Source: Pseudomonas sp. B20(2017)
GTDB lineage: Bacteria > Pseudomonadota > Gammaproteobacteria > Pseudomonadales > Pseudomonadaceae
Direction: 5' to 3'
Length of the DNA: 64,000 bases
Assembly: GCF_002113125.1 (NCBI RefSeq)
Contig: NZ_NEJP01000011.1
Span: 178,677-242,676 of the forward strand
Shown here: positions 18,167-27,285 of the stretch, piece after piece
How positions within the stretch are numbered: position 1 is the stretch's first letter
Layout of the letters: every line of letters begins with the position of its first letter
The notes under the pieces: model-generated
Told to the model about the DNA's origin: nothing
The model's database searches: none
Seen by the model: the letters and a program-made list of their open reading frames with translations, nothing else
Translations under genes and position numbers: made by a program

Positions 18167-19342
18167 TTAAACGCGTTCGAAGACGGTGGAGATGCCTTGG
18201 CCGAGGCCAATGCACATGGTGGCCACCCCGAAGGTGCCGCCATTCTGCTTCATCACGTTCAGCAAGGTGCCGGAAATACGGGCACCGGAGCAACCGAACG
18301 GGTGACCCAAGGCGATCGCGCCGCCATGCAGGTTAACCTTCTCATTCATCTTGTCGAGCACTTTCAGGTCTTTCAGCACTGGCAAGGCCTGTGCGGCGAA
18401 CGCTTCGTTGAGCTCGAAGAAGTCGATATCGTTGATACCCAGGCCCGCACGTTTCAGTGCTTTCTGAGTAGCCGGTACCGGACCATAGCCCATGATGGCC
18501 GGGTCCACACCCGCTACCGCCATCGAGCGAATCACCGCCAATGGCTGGATGCCCAGGTCCTGCGCACGCTGTGCCGACATCACGATCATGCACGAAGCAC
18601 CATCGGTGATCTGCGACGAAGTACCGGCAGTCACGGTGCCGCCCTTTGGATTGAACGCCGGCTTCAGAGCCGCCAGACTTTCCAGGGTGGTTTCCGGACG
18701 AATGGTTTCGTCGTAGTCGAAGGTTTTCAGGAAACCGTTCTCGTCGTAACCCTGCATCGGGATGATTTCGTCCTTGAACTTGCCTTCCACAGTCGCCTTG
18801 TGGGCCAACTGGTGGGAACGCACGCCAAAGGCGTCCTGCTGTTCGCGAGTGATGCCGTGCATTTTGCCCAGCATTTCAGCGGTCAGGCCCATCATGCCCG
18901 AGGCTTTCGCCGCGTACAGGGACATGTGCGGGTTCGGATCGACACCGTGCATCATGCTTACGTGACCCATATGCTCGACGCCGCCAACCACGAACACGTC
19001 ACCGTTGCCGGTCATGATCGCTTGCGCAGCAGTGTGCAGCGCGCTCATCGACGAGCCGCACAGACGGCTGACAGTCTGGCCGGCCGAGGTGTGCGGGATC
19101 TGGGTCATCAGCGACGCCATGCGCGCGATGTTCCAGCCTTGTTCCAGGGTCTGGTTCACACAGCCCCAGATCACGTCCTCGACTTCGGCAGGATCGACCT
19201 TGGTGTTGCGTTCCAGCAGTTTGCTGATCAGGTGCGCCGACATGTCTTCGGCGCGGGTGTTGCGGTGCATGCCGCCCTTGGAGCGGCCCATCGGAGTACG
19301 ACCGAAGTCGACAATCACGACGTCTCTAGGATTCAAGCTCAT
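18167..19342 (-). CDS. fadA: 3-ketoacyl-CoA thiolase, fatty acid oxidation complex beta subunit
   Basis: Cleaves 3-ketoacyl-CoA with CoA to acetyl-CoA and a shortened acyl-CoA, the last step of beta-oxidation, in a complex with FadB. It has 391 residues, normal length. The nucleophilic cysteine lies in SRLCGSSMSALH. The C-terminal catalytic motifs are GGAIALGHPFGCSGAR and CIGLGQG. It begins 29 bp after the fadB stop, forming the fadBA operon that PsrA controls in Pseudomonas. A strong terminator closes the operon. Confidence 0.97.
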   Translation of the reverse strand: MSLNPRDVVIVDFGRTPMGRSKGGMHRNTRAEDMSAHLISKLLERNTKVDPAEVEDVIWGCVNQTLEQGWNIARMASLMTQIPHTSAGQTVSRLCGSSMSALHTAAQAIMTGNGDVFVVGGVEHMGHVSMMHGVDPNPHMSLYAAKASGMMGLTAEMLGKMHGITREQQDAFGVRSHQLAHKATVEGKFKDEIIPMQGYDENGFLKTFDYDETIRPETTLESLAALKPAFNPKGGTVTAGTSSQITDGASCMIVMSAQRAQDLGIQPLAVIRSMAVAGVDPAIMGYGPVPATQKALKRAGLGINDIDFFELNEAFAAQALPVLKDLKVLDKMNEKVNLHGGAIALGHPFGCSGARISGTLLNVMKQNGGTFGVATMCIGLGQGISTVFERV

Positions 19343-19371
19343 AAGTTCACTCTCACTCTAGTTGGGGGCGC

Positions 19372-21519
19372 TTAACCGAAGAAGCTCTGGCCGTTCTTGG
19401 CCATTTCGCGCAGCTTCGCGGTCGGGTGGTACAGCGCGCCCAAATCAGCGTACTGGTCGGCCAGGGCAACGAACTCGGCAACACCGATCGAGTCGATGTA
19501 GCGCAGCGCACCGCCACGGAATGGAGGGAAACCAATACCGTAGACCAGACCCATGTCGGCTTCGGCGGCGGTTTCGACGATGCCGTCCTCCAGGCTACGC
19601 ACGGTTTCCAGGCACAGCGGGATCATCATCCAGTTGATGATGTCTTCGTCGGTGACTTCACGTTGCTCGTAGACGATCGGCTTGAGCACTTCCAGTACCG
19701 ACGGATCGGCGACTTTCTTCTGCTTGCCCTTCTTGTCGGCCTCGTAGGCATAGAAGCCCTTGCCGTTCTTTTGGCCCAGACGCTTGGCTTCGTAAAGCAC
19801 GTCGATGGCCGAACGACGGTCGTCCTTCATGCGATCCGGGAAGCCTTCGGCCATCACGTCACGACCATGGTGACCGGTGTCGATGCCGACCACGTCCATC
19901 AGGTACGCTGGGCCCATCGGCCAGCCGAATTTTTCCATGATCTTGTCGATACGGACGAAGTCCACACCGGCGCTGACCAGCTTGGCGAAACCGCCGAAGT
20001 ACGGGAAGAGTACGCGGTTGACCAGGAAGCCCGGGCAGTCGTTGACGACGATCGGGTTCTTGCCCATTTTCTTGGCGTAGGCAACGGTGGTGGCAATCGC
20101 CTGCTCGCTGGACTTCTCGCCGCGGATCACTTCCACCAGCGGCATCATGTGCACCGGGTTGAAGAAGTGCATGCCGACGAAGTTTTCCGGACGCTTGAGG
20201 GCCTTGGCCAGCAGGCTGATGGAAATGGTCGAGGTGTTGGACGCGAGGATGGTGTCCTCTTTGACCTTGTCTTCGACTTCCGCCAGAACGGCTTGCTTGA
20301 CTTTCGGGTTCTCGACCACGGCCTCAACGACCAGGTCGACGTGACCGAAATCACCGTAGGACAGGGTCGGACGAATGCCGTTGAGCACTTCAGCCATTTT
20401 CGCGGCGGTCATGCGGCCTTTATCAACGCGACCGACCAGCAGCTTGGCGGCTTCAGCCAGACCTTGCTCGATGCCGTGCTCGTTGATGTCCTTCATCAGG
20501 ATCGGCGTCCCTTTGGAAGCCGACTGATAGGCGATACCGCCACCCATGATGCCGGCGCCCAGTACGGCAGCCTGCTTCACGTCCTTGGCGATTTCGTCGT
20601 AGGCCTTGGCCTTTTTCTTCAGTTCCTGATCGTTCAGGAACAGACCGATCAAGCTCTGCGCGGCAGAGGTCTTGGCCAGCTTCACGAAACCTGCGGCTTC
20701 AACTTCCAGCGCCTTGTCACGACCGAAGTTCGCGGCTTTCTGAATGGTCTTGATCGCTTCGACCGGGGCCGGATAGTTCGGGCCAGCCTGGCCAGCCACG
20801 AAACCTTTGGCGGTTTCGAAAGCCATCATTTGCTCAATGGCGTTCAGCTTGAGCTTTTCCAGTTTCGGCTGGCGCTTGGCCTTGTAGTCGAACTCGCCGG
20901 AGACGGCGCGCTTGATCAGCTCAAGGGCGGCATCCTGCAGTTTCTCGGGAGCAACCACGGCATCGACGGCGCCGACTTTCAGCGCGTCTTCAGGACGGTT
21001 TTCCTTGCCGGCGGCAATCCACTCGATGGCGTTGTCGGCGCCGATCAGGCGCGGCAGACGCACGGTACCGCCGAAGCCCGGGTAGATGCCCAGCTTGACT
21101 TCCGGCAGGCCGATCTTGGCCTTGGTCGACATGACGCGGTAGTCCGCGGCCAGGCACATTTCCAGACCACCACCCAGGGCGATGCCGTTGATCGCGGCAA
21201 CGGTCGGAACGTTGAGGTCTTCGAAATCGCTGAAGATCTTGTTGGCTTCGAGATTGCCAGCAACCAGCTCGGCATCCGGCAGCTTGAAGTTGTCGACAAA
21301 TTCGGTGATGTCGGCGCCGACGATGAACACGTCCTTGCCACTGCTGACGATCACGCCCTTGATCGAAGCATCTGCCTTGATGGTGTCTACGGCCTGACGC
21401 AGTTCGTTCAGGGTAAGACGGTTGAACTTGTTGACGGACTCACCCTTGAGGTCGAATTTCAATTCGACGATGCCACTTTCAAGAGCTTTAACCGTGATGG
21501 CTTTACCTTCGTAAATCAT
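19372..21519 (-). CDS. fadB: Fatty acid oxidation complex alpha subunit
   Basis: Multifunctional enoyl-CoA hydratase / 3-hydroxyacyl-CoA dehydrogenase. The ATG at 21519 with a GGAG site gives 715 residues, the standard Pseudomonas length; the frame stays open 51 codons further but without a family-like sequence. The N-terminal crotonase domain (about 1-190) contains NGIALGGGLEMCLAADYR. The dehydrogenase Rossmann motif AAVLGAGIMGGGIAYQ is near residue 318, followed by the HFFNPVHMMPLVEVI active-site region. Degenerate PsrA-like sites lie about 150-180 bp upstream. It is the first gene of fadBA. Confidence 0.97.
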   Translation of the reverse strand: MIYEGKAITVKALESGIVELKFDLKGESVNKFNRLTLNELRQAVDTIKADASIKGVIVSSGKDVFIVGADITEFVDNFKLPDAELVAGNLEANKIFSDFEDLNVPTVAAINGIALGGGLEMCLAADYRVMSTKAKIGLPEVKLGIYPGFGGTVRLPRLIGADNAIEWIAAGKENRPEDALKVGAVDAVVAPEKLQDAALELIKRAVSGEFDYKAKRQPKLEKLKLNAIEQMMAFETAKGFVAGQAGPNYPAPVEAIKTIQKAANFGRDKALEVEAAGFVKLAKTSAAQSLIGLFLNDQELKKKAKAYDEIAKDVKQAAVLGAGIMGGGIAYQSASKGTPILMKDINEHGIEQGLAEAAKLLVGRVDKGRMTAAKMAEVLNGIRPTLSYGDFGHVDLVVEAVVENPKVKQAVLAEVEDKVKEDTILASNTSTISISLLAKALKRPENFVGMHFFNPVHMMPLVEVIRGEKSSEQAIATTVAYAKKMGKNPIVVNDCPGFLVNRVLFPYFGGFAKLVSAGVDFVRIDKIMEKFGWPMGPAYLMDVVGIDTGHHGRDVMAEGFPDRMKDDRRSAIDVLYEAKRLGQKNGKGFYAYEADKKGKQKKVADPSVLEVLKPIVYEQREVTDEDIINWMMIPLCLETVRSLEDGIVETAAEADMGLVYGIGFPPFRGGALRYIDSIGVAEFVALADQYADLGALYHPTAKLREMAKNGQSFFG

Positions 21520-21669
21520 CAACTGATCTCCACGATATGGAAGCTGAACAGTACACGTCGGACGCAGGCAAATGGCTCGGCAGGACGTTTTTTCGTCGAT
21601 GCTGACACCCATCCACCCGGCACACCCGCCAACGCGATAGTCGGGATTCTGTAGGAGCAGTCTGCAATA

Positions 21670-21696
21670 CAAACGCTCAATTCATACGCCCGTTTG
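21670..21696. promoter_or_regulatory. Degenerate tandem PsrA-like sites upstream of fadB
   Basis: CAAAC-GCTC-AATTC (21670-21683, two mismatches) and CATAC-GCCC-GTTTG (21683-21696, one mismatch) share one base. This is the same 13-bp register as the perfect pair upstream of psrA. PsrA control of fadBA is established in P. aeruginosa; occupancy here is inference. Confidence 0.55.
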
Positions 21697-21888
21697 ATTT
21701 GGGTACGCCACCTTCACGGAATTTCCGACAATTGTCAATCGCCCTAAATACGGGTTGAAATGCGACTTTGCGGTCATTTCTGTAGGACGCAGCCCGGCCA
21801 CACACGCTTGCATGTGAGGGCATTCATAAGATTAATAGTTAGAAAAGTCGCCCTAATTCACCGCAAGCCTTGTTTAACAGGCTACGCT

Positions 21889-22007
21889 GGCTGGACTACG
21901 AAGGAAAACAGGCACACGCTTGCTGACCGGATGACTCCGATTCAACGCCAAAAAGAATTTCCGGCCTGCCTGGCCAACCCCGCCCGATGAATCATGTCGG
22001 GCTTTTT
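21889..22007 (+). ncRNA. Candidate intergenic small RNA with strong terminator
   Basis: The 540-bp gap between fadB and the next minus-strand gene ends in a + strand rho-independent terminator that serves no + strand gene: GCCCGA (21982-21987) / TCGGGC (21997-22002), followed by TTTTT. CTACGCT at 21882-21888 resembles an extended RpoS-type -10 (CTATACT). Together they delimit a transcript of roughly 115-120 nt containing GAAGGAAAAC and a second hairpin (GGCC..GGCC) before the terminator. The size and promoter type recall RpoS-dependent Pseudomonas sRNAs such as RgsA, but I cannot confirm identity. The 5' end is a guess. Confidence 0.45.
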
Positions 22008-22059
22008 ATTGCGCGTCTGCCGGACGTTTCGCACCGTTGCAGCGCGAAAAGTCCGCAAG

Positions 22060-22497
22060 TCATGCCAGCGCTTTCAGCGTGGCATCAATCTCCAGCAAAA
22101 CCGACGCATCACCCTTCTCGCCCCAATAGAGGGCGATCATTTGCTTGTCCGCCTCGACTTTGAAAACGTTGCCCGGCAATTTTTCGAAATGATTCAGCAG
22201 CAGTGGTTCCTCACAGACTTCCTGCCACTGATTCACCCAAACACCCGGGGATTTCTGCCAATAGCTCCAGCACGCCGGCTGCTTTCCACGGCGTGGTCGA
22301 TGGTATTGCGCGCACGGGTTTGGCGGCTCCTGGCTCAGCCAGTGCGGCCACTCTTGGGGCGCCAGCTGCATAGCCAGCCCGATGCGCCGGGCCTCGGTGC
22401 GCAAGGCTATCCGGCCACTCTGTGCGCGGGACGGACGCAACCATGCCAGTGGGCTCAACACCACCAGCAGGATTGACACCACCAGCCAGACCGTCAT
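22060..22497 (-). CDS. Conserved hypothetical membrane-anchored protein
   Basis: A 145-residue protein with one N-terminal hydrophobic segment (MTVWLVVSILLVVLSPLAWL) that should act as an uncleaved anchor. A mainly soluble, Trp-rich domain follows (QEWPHWLSQEPPNP, PACWSYWQKSPGVW). It is located between fadB and the usp gene on the strand opposite usp. I do not recognise a family; the position suggests the short conserved gene found here in other pseudomonads. No function is proposed. Confidence 0.75.
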   Translation of the reverse strand: MTVWLVVSILLVVLSPLAWLRPSRAQSGRIALRTEARRIGLAMQLAPQEWPHWLSQEPPNPCAQYHRPRRGKQPACWSYWQKSPGVWVNQWQEVCEEPLLLNHFEKLPGNVFKVEADKQMIALYWGEKGDASVLLEIDATLKALA

Positions 22498-22600
22498 ATC
22501 TCTACTCCCGTTTTGTCATGAGCCCATTGCGTCACTTTGTAACCAATGCGCTTGAAACCAGCCATACTTAACAATATTGATCCCTCACGAGGAGCACCTC

Positions 22601-23038
22601 ATGCCCTACCACCATATCCTGGTCGCCGTAGATCTGACCGAAGAGTGCGACCCTGTGATCCACCGCGCCCGAGAGCTGTCGGTGAGCAATGGCGCCAAGT
22701 TGTCACTGGTGCATATCGTCGAACCGATGGCCATGGCCTTTGGCGGTGACGTGCCGATGGATCTGTCACAACTGCAACAGCAACAGTTCGATCAGGCCAA
22801 GGAACGTCTCGAACGCCTGAAGCACAAATACACCGAACTCGAAGGCGCCAACTGCCACCTGACCTACGGCCAGCCACGTCAGGAAATCCACCATTTCGCC
22901 AAGGAACAGCAATGCGACCTGATCGTGGTCGGCAGCCATGGCCGGCATGGTCTAGCGCTGTTGCTGGGCTCGACCGCCAATGACGTACTGCACGGCGCAC
23001 CTTGCGATGTGCTGGCGGTGCACTTGGTCAAACGCTGA
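22601..23038 (+). CDS. Universal stress protein (UspA family)
   Basis: A 145-residue single-domain Usp. It starts MPYHHILVAVDLTEEC after an ACGAGGAGC ribosome-binding site. The ATP-binding type motif is visible as VVGSHGRHGLALLLGSTANDVL (G-x2-G-x9-G-S/T pattern), with the usual C-terminal CDVLAVHLVK. Usp proteins are cytosolic dimers induced by stress; this one corresponds to the PA3017 position. It is a single-gene unit with a terminator shared with the convergent uup gene. Confidence 0.93.
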   Translation: MPYHHILVAVDLTEECDPVIHRARELSVSNGAKLSLVHIVEPMAMAFGGDVPMDLSQLQQQQFDQAKERLERLKHKYTELEGANCHLTYGQPRQEIHHFAKEQQCDLIVVGSHGRHGLALLLGSTANDVLHGAPCDVLAVHLVKR

Positions 23039-23061
23039 TCCCAGGCACTTGTGAAAAGCTG

Positions 23062-23099
23062 AAAAAGCCCGGCGCCCATCACTGGACGCCGGGCTTTTT
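23062..23099. terminator. Bidirectional terminator between usp and uup
   Basis: A 13-bp stem AAAAAGCCCGGCG / CGCCGGGCTTTTT with a 12-nt loop lies between two convergent genes, with U-runs on both strands. Confidence 0.9.
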
Positions 23100-23113
23100 C
23101 ATACCTGGAACAA

Positions 23114-25036
23114 TCAGGCGTCCAGCTCGGCCCAACGCTCGACCAGCGCATCCAGCTCAGCCTGCAACTGCTCCAGAGAAGCAATCACCTTGGCCGTCTC
23201 GGCCGGCGGACGCTGATAGAAGCCGGCCTCGGCCATTTCAGCCTCGATCGCAGCAATCTGCTGCTCCTTGGCGTCGATGTCTCCCGGCAGCGCTTCCAGT
23301 TCGCGCTGAAGCTTGTAGCTCAGTTTCTTCTTCGTAGCCGGGGCCGCAGCGACCGGCGCGGCAACCGGAGCCGGTTCGGCAGTGACCACCGCCGAATTCA
23401 GGTCGGCCTTGCCGGATTTGCTTTCGGTCACGCCCAGCAAACGCGGCGAGCCACCCTGACGGATCCAGTCCTGATATCCACCGACGTATTCGCGAACCTT
23501 GCCTTCACCTTCGAAGACCAGCGTGCTGGTGACCACGTTGTCGAGGAATGCCCGGTCGTGGCTGACCATCAGCACGGTGCCGTTGAAGGTCAGCAGCACT
23601 TCTTCAAGCAACTCGAGGGTTTCCACGTCGAGGTCGTTGGTCGGTTCGTCGAGCACCAGCAGGTTCGCCGGCTTGCTGAACAATTTGGCCAGCAACAGAC
23701 GCGCACGCTCGCCACCGGACAACGCCTTCACCGGCGTGCGGGCACGCTGCGGGCTGAAGAGGAAGTCGCCGAGATAGCTCAGCACGTGGCGGCTCTGGCC
23801 ATTGATATCGATGAAATCGCGACCTTCGGCGACGTTGTCGACCACGGTTTTTTCCAGATCCAGCTGATGGCGCAACTGGTCGAAGTAGGCCACGTCGATC
23901 TTGGTGCCCTCCTCCACTTTGCCGCTGGTCGGTTGCAGACCGCTGAGCATCAGTTTCAGCAGGGTGGTCTTGCCGGTGCCGTTGGCGCCGAGCAGGCCGA
24001 TGCGATCGCCGCGCTGCAGCACCATGGAGAAATCGCGGATCAGGAACGGACCGCCCGGGTGCGCGAAGCTCACGTTATCCAGCACCATTACCTGCTTGCC
24101 GGACTTCTCCGCCGTTTCCAGCTGGATGTTGGCTTTGCCGGTACGCTCGCGACGCTCGCTGCGCTCGACACGCAGAGCTTTCAGCGCACGTACGCGGCCT
24201 TCGTTACGGGTACGACGGGCCTTGATACCCTGACGAATCCATACTTCTTCCTGAGCCAGACGCTTGTCGAACAGCGCGTTGGCGGTTTCTTCAGCGGCCA
24301 GCTCGGCTTCTTTGTGGACCAGGAAACTGGCGTAGTCGCCGTTCCAGTCGATCAGTCCACCGCGATCCAGTTCGAGGATGCGGGTGGCAAGGTTTTGCAG
24401 GAAAGAACGGTCGTGCGTGATGAACAGCACGGCGCCCTGGAAATCCTTCAGCGCTTCTTCGAGCCAGGCAATCGCACCGATGTCCAGGTGGTTGGTCGGT
24501 TCGTCGAGCAGCAGCAGATCCGGCTCGGACACCAGCGCCTGCGCCAGCAGCACGCGACGACGCCAGCCGCCGGACAGTTCGGCGAGGGTCTTGTCGGCCG
24601 GCAGTTGCAAACGGCTGAGGGTGCTGTCGACCAGGGTCTGCAAGCGCCAGCCGTCGCGGGCTTCGAGATCGTGCTGGACGTGCATCAGCTTTTCCAGATC
24701 AGCGTCGGTGACGATGTTCTGGCTCAGGTGATGGTATTCGGCGAGCAAGGCGCCGACGCCATCGAGGCCTTCGGCCACCACGTCGAACACTGTCCGCTCG
24801 TCGGCCACCGGCAATTCCTGCGGCAATTCACCGATTTTCAGACCGGGGGCACGCCACACCGAGCCGTCATCAGGCTTCTGGTCGCCCTTGACCAGTTTCA
24901 TCATGCTGGATTTGCCAGTGCCGTTGCGGCCGATGATGCACACCCGCTCACCACGGGCGATCTGCCAGGACACCTTGTCCAACAACGGCATCGCGCCGAA
25001 TGCAAGGGACACATCGCTGAATTTGAGCAGGGTCAT
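23114..25036 (-). CDS. uup: ABC-F family ATPase Uup
   Basis: Soluble dual-ATPase ABC-F protein that acts on DNA replication/recombination intermediates and ribosome-associated processes; it lacks membrane domains. The ATG at 25036 (MTLLKFSDVSLAFG) gives 640 residues. Two nucleotide-binding domains are present: Walker A GRNGTGKSS and GANGTGKTT, signatures LSGGWRRR and LSGGERAR, and Walker B LLLDEPTNHLD and LVLDEPTNDLD. The inter-domain linker is Arg/Glu-rich. The C-terminal about 80 residues form the coiled coil typical of Uup (KLSYKLQRELEALPGDID). It is divergent from slt. Confidence 0.93.
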   Translation of the reverse strand: MTLLKFSDVSLAFGAMPLLDKVSWQIARGERVCIIGRNGTGKSSMMKLVKGDQKPDDGSVWRAPGLKIGELPQELPVADERTVFDVVAEGLDGVGALLAEYHHLSQNIVTDADLEKLMHVQHDLEARDGWRLQTLVDSTLSRLQLPADKTLAELSGGWRRRVLLAQALVSEPDLLLLDEPTNHLDIGAIAWLEEALKDFQGAVLFITHDRSFLQNLATRILELDRGGLIDWNGDYASFLVHKEAELAAEETANALFDKRLAQEEVWIRQGIKARRTRNEGRVRALKALRVERSERRERTGKANIQLETAEKSGKQVMVLDNVSFAHPGGPFLIRDFSMVLQRGDRIGLLGANGTGKTTLLKLMLSGLQPTSGKVEEGTKIDVAYFDQLRHQLDLEKTVVDNVAEGRDFIDINGQSRHVLSYLGDFLFSPQRARTPVKALSGGERARLLLAKLFSKPANLLVLDEPTNDLDVETLELLEEVLLTFNGTVLMVSHDRAFLDNVVTSTLVFEGEGKVREYVGGYQDWIRQGGSPRLLGVTESKSGKADLNSAVVTAEPAPVAAPVAAAPATKKKLSYKLQRELEALPGDIDAKEQQIAAIEAEMAEAGFYQRPPAETAKVIASLEQLQAELDALVERWAELDA

Positions 25037-25251
25037 GAGCTTCTCCAAAAACCGGGCGCGCATTCTACCTGAATCGGGACCCGAGCAGGCCGGCAATTTC
25101 GCCGCTGACGCACTCTGCACAACAATTGTTGCGAACTTGTGCTGCATGGCCGGCAAAGCTTTCGCCCCCTGCTGGCAAAAGGCTAAGCTACAGGCAATTC
25201 AGTGCGGGTTTTGGGCCGGCACTTGTCATGATTTCTCTGCCCGGATGTCTC

Positions 25252-27180
25252 ATGCGCAGTCGCCTCTTCAGTGTTTTGTCATGTTTGCTGCTTTCCGCCG
25301 CTGCCGTTCAATCCGCCCAGGCGGTGGACTTGTCCACCCAACGCCAGTATTACGATGAAGCCAAGCGCGCCCTGGCCAAGGGCGACACCGGTCCGTATTT
25401 CCGTTACAGCCAGGCTCTGGCCGACTATCCGCTGGAGCCGTACCTGGCTTATGACGAGCTGACCGCCCGGCTGAAAACCGCCAGCAACGCAGAGATCGAA
25501 AAATTCCTCGCCGAACACGGTGACCTGCCCCAGGCCAACTGGATGAAGTTGCGCTGGTTGCGCTGGCTGGCCGATCGCGGCGACTGGGCGACGTTCATCA
25601 AGTATTACGACCCCAAACTGAATTTCACCGAACTCGACTGCCTGAACGCGCAGTACCAGATCAGCCACAACAAGAAGGCCGAGGGCTACGCCAACGCCGA
25701 GAAACTCTGGCTGACCGGTAAATCCCAGCCCGCCGCCTGCGATGCGCTGTTCGGCATGTGGGCCGCCGAAGGCCAGTTGACCGAACAGAAACGCTGGGAA
25801 CGCGCCAAACTCGCCGCCCAGCACCGCAATTACCCACTGGCCAACAGCCTGGTCAACGGCCTGACCACGCTCGCCCCGCGCGGCCGCCTGCTGGTGGACG
25901 TGGCGCAGAAACCGGAACTGCTCAACCAGCCTTCGCGCTTCACGCCGGCCGATGAACCGATGTCGGACGTGGTCAGCCTCGGCCTGCGCCGCCTTGCGCG
26001 TCAGGATCCGGACAAGGCCATGGCCCTGCTCGACGGTTATGCCAGCAGCATGCATTTCTCCCGCGATGAAAAAGTCGCGATTGCCCGGGAAATCGGCCTG
26101 ACCCTCGCCCGCCGCTTCGACAGCCGAGCGCTGGATGTGATGACCAAGTACGACCCGGAACTGCGCGACAACACCGTGTCCGAATGGCGCCTGCGCCTGC
26201 TGCTGCGTCTGGCGCGCTGGGACGACGCCTACCAACTGACCCGCCGTCTGCCGCAGGATCTGGCCACCACCAACCGCTGGCGCTACTGGCAGGCCCGCAG
26301 CCTGGAACTGGCGCAGCCGCAGAACCCGGAAGCGCAGACGCTGTACAAGAATCTGTCGCGGGAGCGTGATTTCTACGGTTTCCTCGCCGCCGACCGCTCA
26401 CAATCGCCGTACTCGCTGAACAACAAGCCGCTGGTGCTCAGTCAGGCGCTGATCAACAAAGTACGCAATACGCCCGGCGTGCGGCGTGCGCTGGAGTTCC
26501 ACGCCCGTGGGCAGATCGTCGACGGTCGCCGCGAGTGGTATCACGTCAGCCGGCATTTCAGCCGCGACGAAATGGTCGCCCAGGCGAAACTCGCCTACGA
26601 TCTGAAATGGTATTTCCCGGCCATCCGCACCATCAGTCAGGCGCAGTATTGGGACGACTTGGACATCCGCTTCCCGATGGCCCACCGCGACACTCTGGTG
26701 CGCGAAGCCAAGGTGCGCGGCCTGCACTCAAGCTGGGTGTTCGCCATCACCCGTCAGGAAAGTGCGTTCATGGACGACGCCCGCTCCAGCGTCGGCGCCA
26801 GCGGCCTGATGCAACTGATGCCCGGTACTGCCAAGGAAACCGCGCGCAAGTTCAGCATTCCGCTGGCCTCGCCGCAGCAGGTGCTGGATCCGGATAAAAA
26901 CATCCAGCTCGGCGCCGCTTACCTGAGCCAGGTGCACAGCCAGTTCAACGGCAACCGCGTGCTCGCCTCCGCCGCTTACAACGCCGGCCCCGGCCGCGTG
27001 CGCCAGTGGCTGCGCGGCGCCGATCACCTGAGTTTTGACGTGTGGGTGGAAAGCATACCGTTCGACGAAACCCGCCAGTACGTGCAGAACGTGCTGTCGT
27101 ACTCAGTGATCTACGGCCAGAAACTCAACTCGCCGCAACCGCTGGTGGACTGGCATGAGCGGTATTTCGATGATCAGTGA
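25252..27180 (+). CDS. slt: Soluble lytic murein transglycosylase
   Basis: Periplasmic exo-lytic transglycosylase that cuts peptidoglycan between MurNAc and GlcNAc to leave 1,6-anhydro ends. It has 642 residues from the ATG at 25252. A signal peptide lies at residues 1-26 (ends SAQA). A long helical superhelix (about 30-450) follows. The C-terminal SLT catalytic domain has the catalytic Glu in AITRQESAFM and the motifs GASGLMQLMPGTAKETA and AAYNAGPGRVRQW. It corresponds to the PA3020 position and its products feed NagZ recycling. A strong terminator follows. Confidence 0.96.
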   Translation: MRSRLFSVLSCLLLSAAAVQSAQAVDLSTQRQYYDEAKRALAKGDTGPYFRYSQALADYPLEPYLAYDELTARLKTASNAEIEKFLAEHGDLPQANWMKLRWLRWLADRGDWATFIKYYDPKLNFTELDCLNAQYQISHNKKAEGYANAEKLWLTGKSQPAACDALFGMWAAEGQLTEQKRWERAKLAAQHRNYPLANSLVNGLTTLAPRGRLLVDVAQKPELLNQPSRFTPADEPMSDVVSLGLRRLARQDPDKAMALLDGYASSMHFSRDEKVAIAREIGLTLARRFDSRALDVMTKYDPELRDNTVSEWRLRLLLRLARWDDAYQLTRRLPQDLATTNRWRYWQARSLELAQPQNPEAQTLYKNLSRERDFYGFLAADRSQSPYSLNNKPLVLSQALINKVRNTPGVRRALEFHARGQIVDGRREWYHVSRHFSRDEMVAQAKLAYDLKWYFPAIRTISQAQYWDDLDIRFPMAHRDTLVREAKVRGLHSSWVFAITRQESAFMDDARSSVGASGLMQLMPGTAKETARKFSIPLASPQQVLDPDKNIQLGAAYLSQVHSQFNGNRVLASAAYNAGPGRVRQWLRGADHLSFDVWVESIPFDETRQYVQNVLSYSVIYGQKLNSPQPLVDWHERYFDDQ

Positions 27181-27214
27181 TCGAGATGCGTATCGCCGAT
27201 AGATCGACGTAAAC

Positions 27215-27248
27215 AAAAATGCCCGCATCCAGAGATGCGGGCATTTTT
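27215..27248. terminator. Terminator between slt and the ABC exporter
   Basis: A 15-bp stem AAAAATGCCCGCATC / GATGCGGGCATTTTT serves two convergent genes. Confidence 0.9.
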
Positions 27249-27285
27249 TATGGCGCTCTGCTAGGTCGGTTACAGGGTCGGTTAC

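Noticed and set aside
21760..21990. A 76-codon open frame in the gap after fadB
   Set aside because: No ribosome-binding site, odd composition, and it runs through the hairpins of the candidate small RNA.
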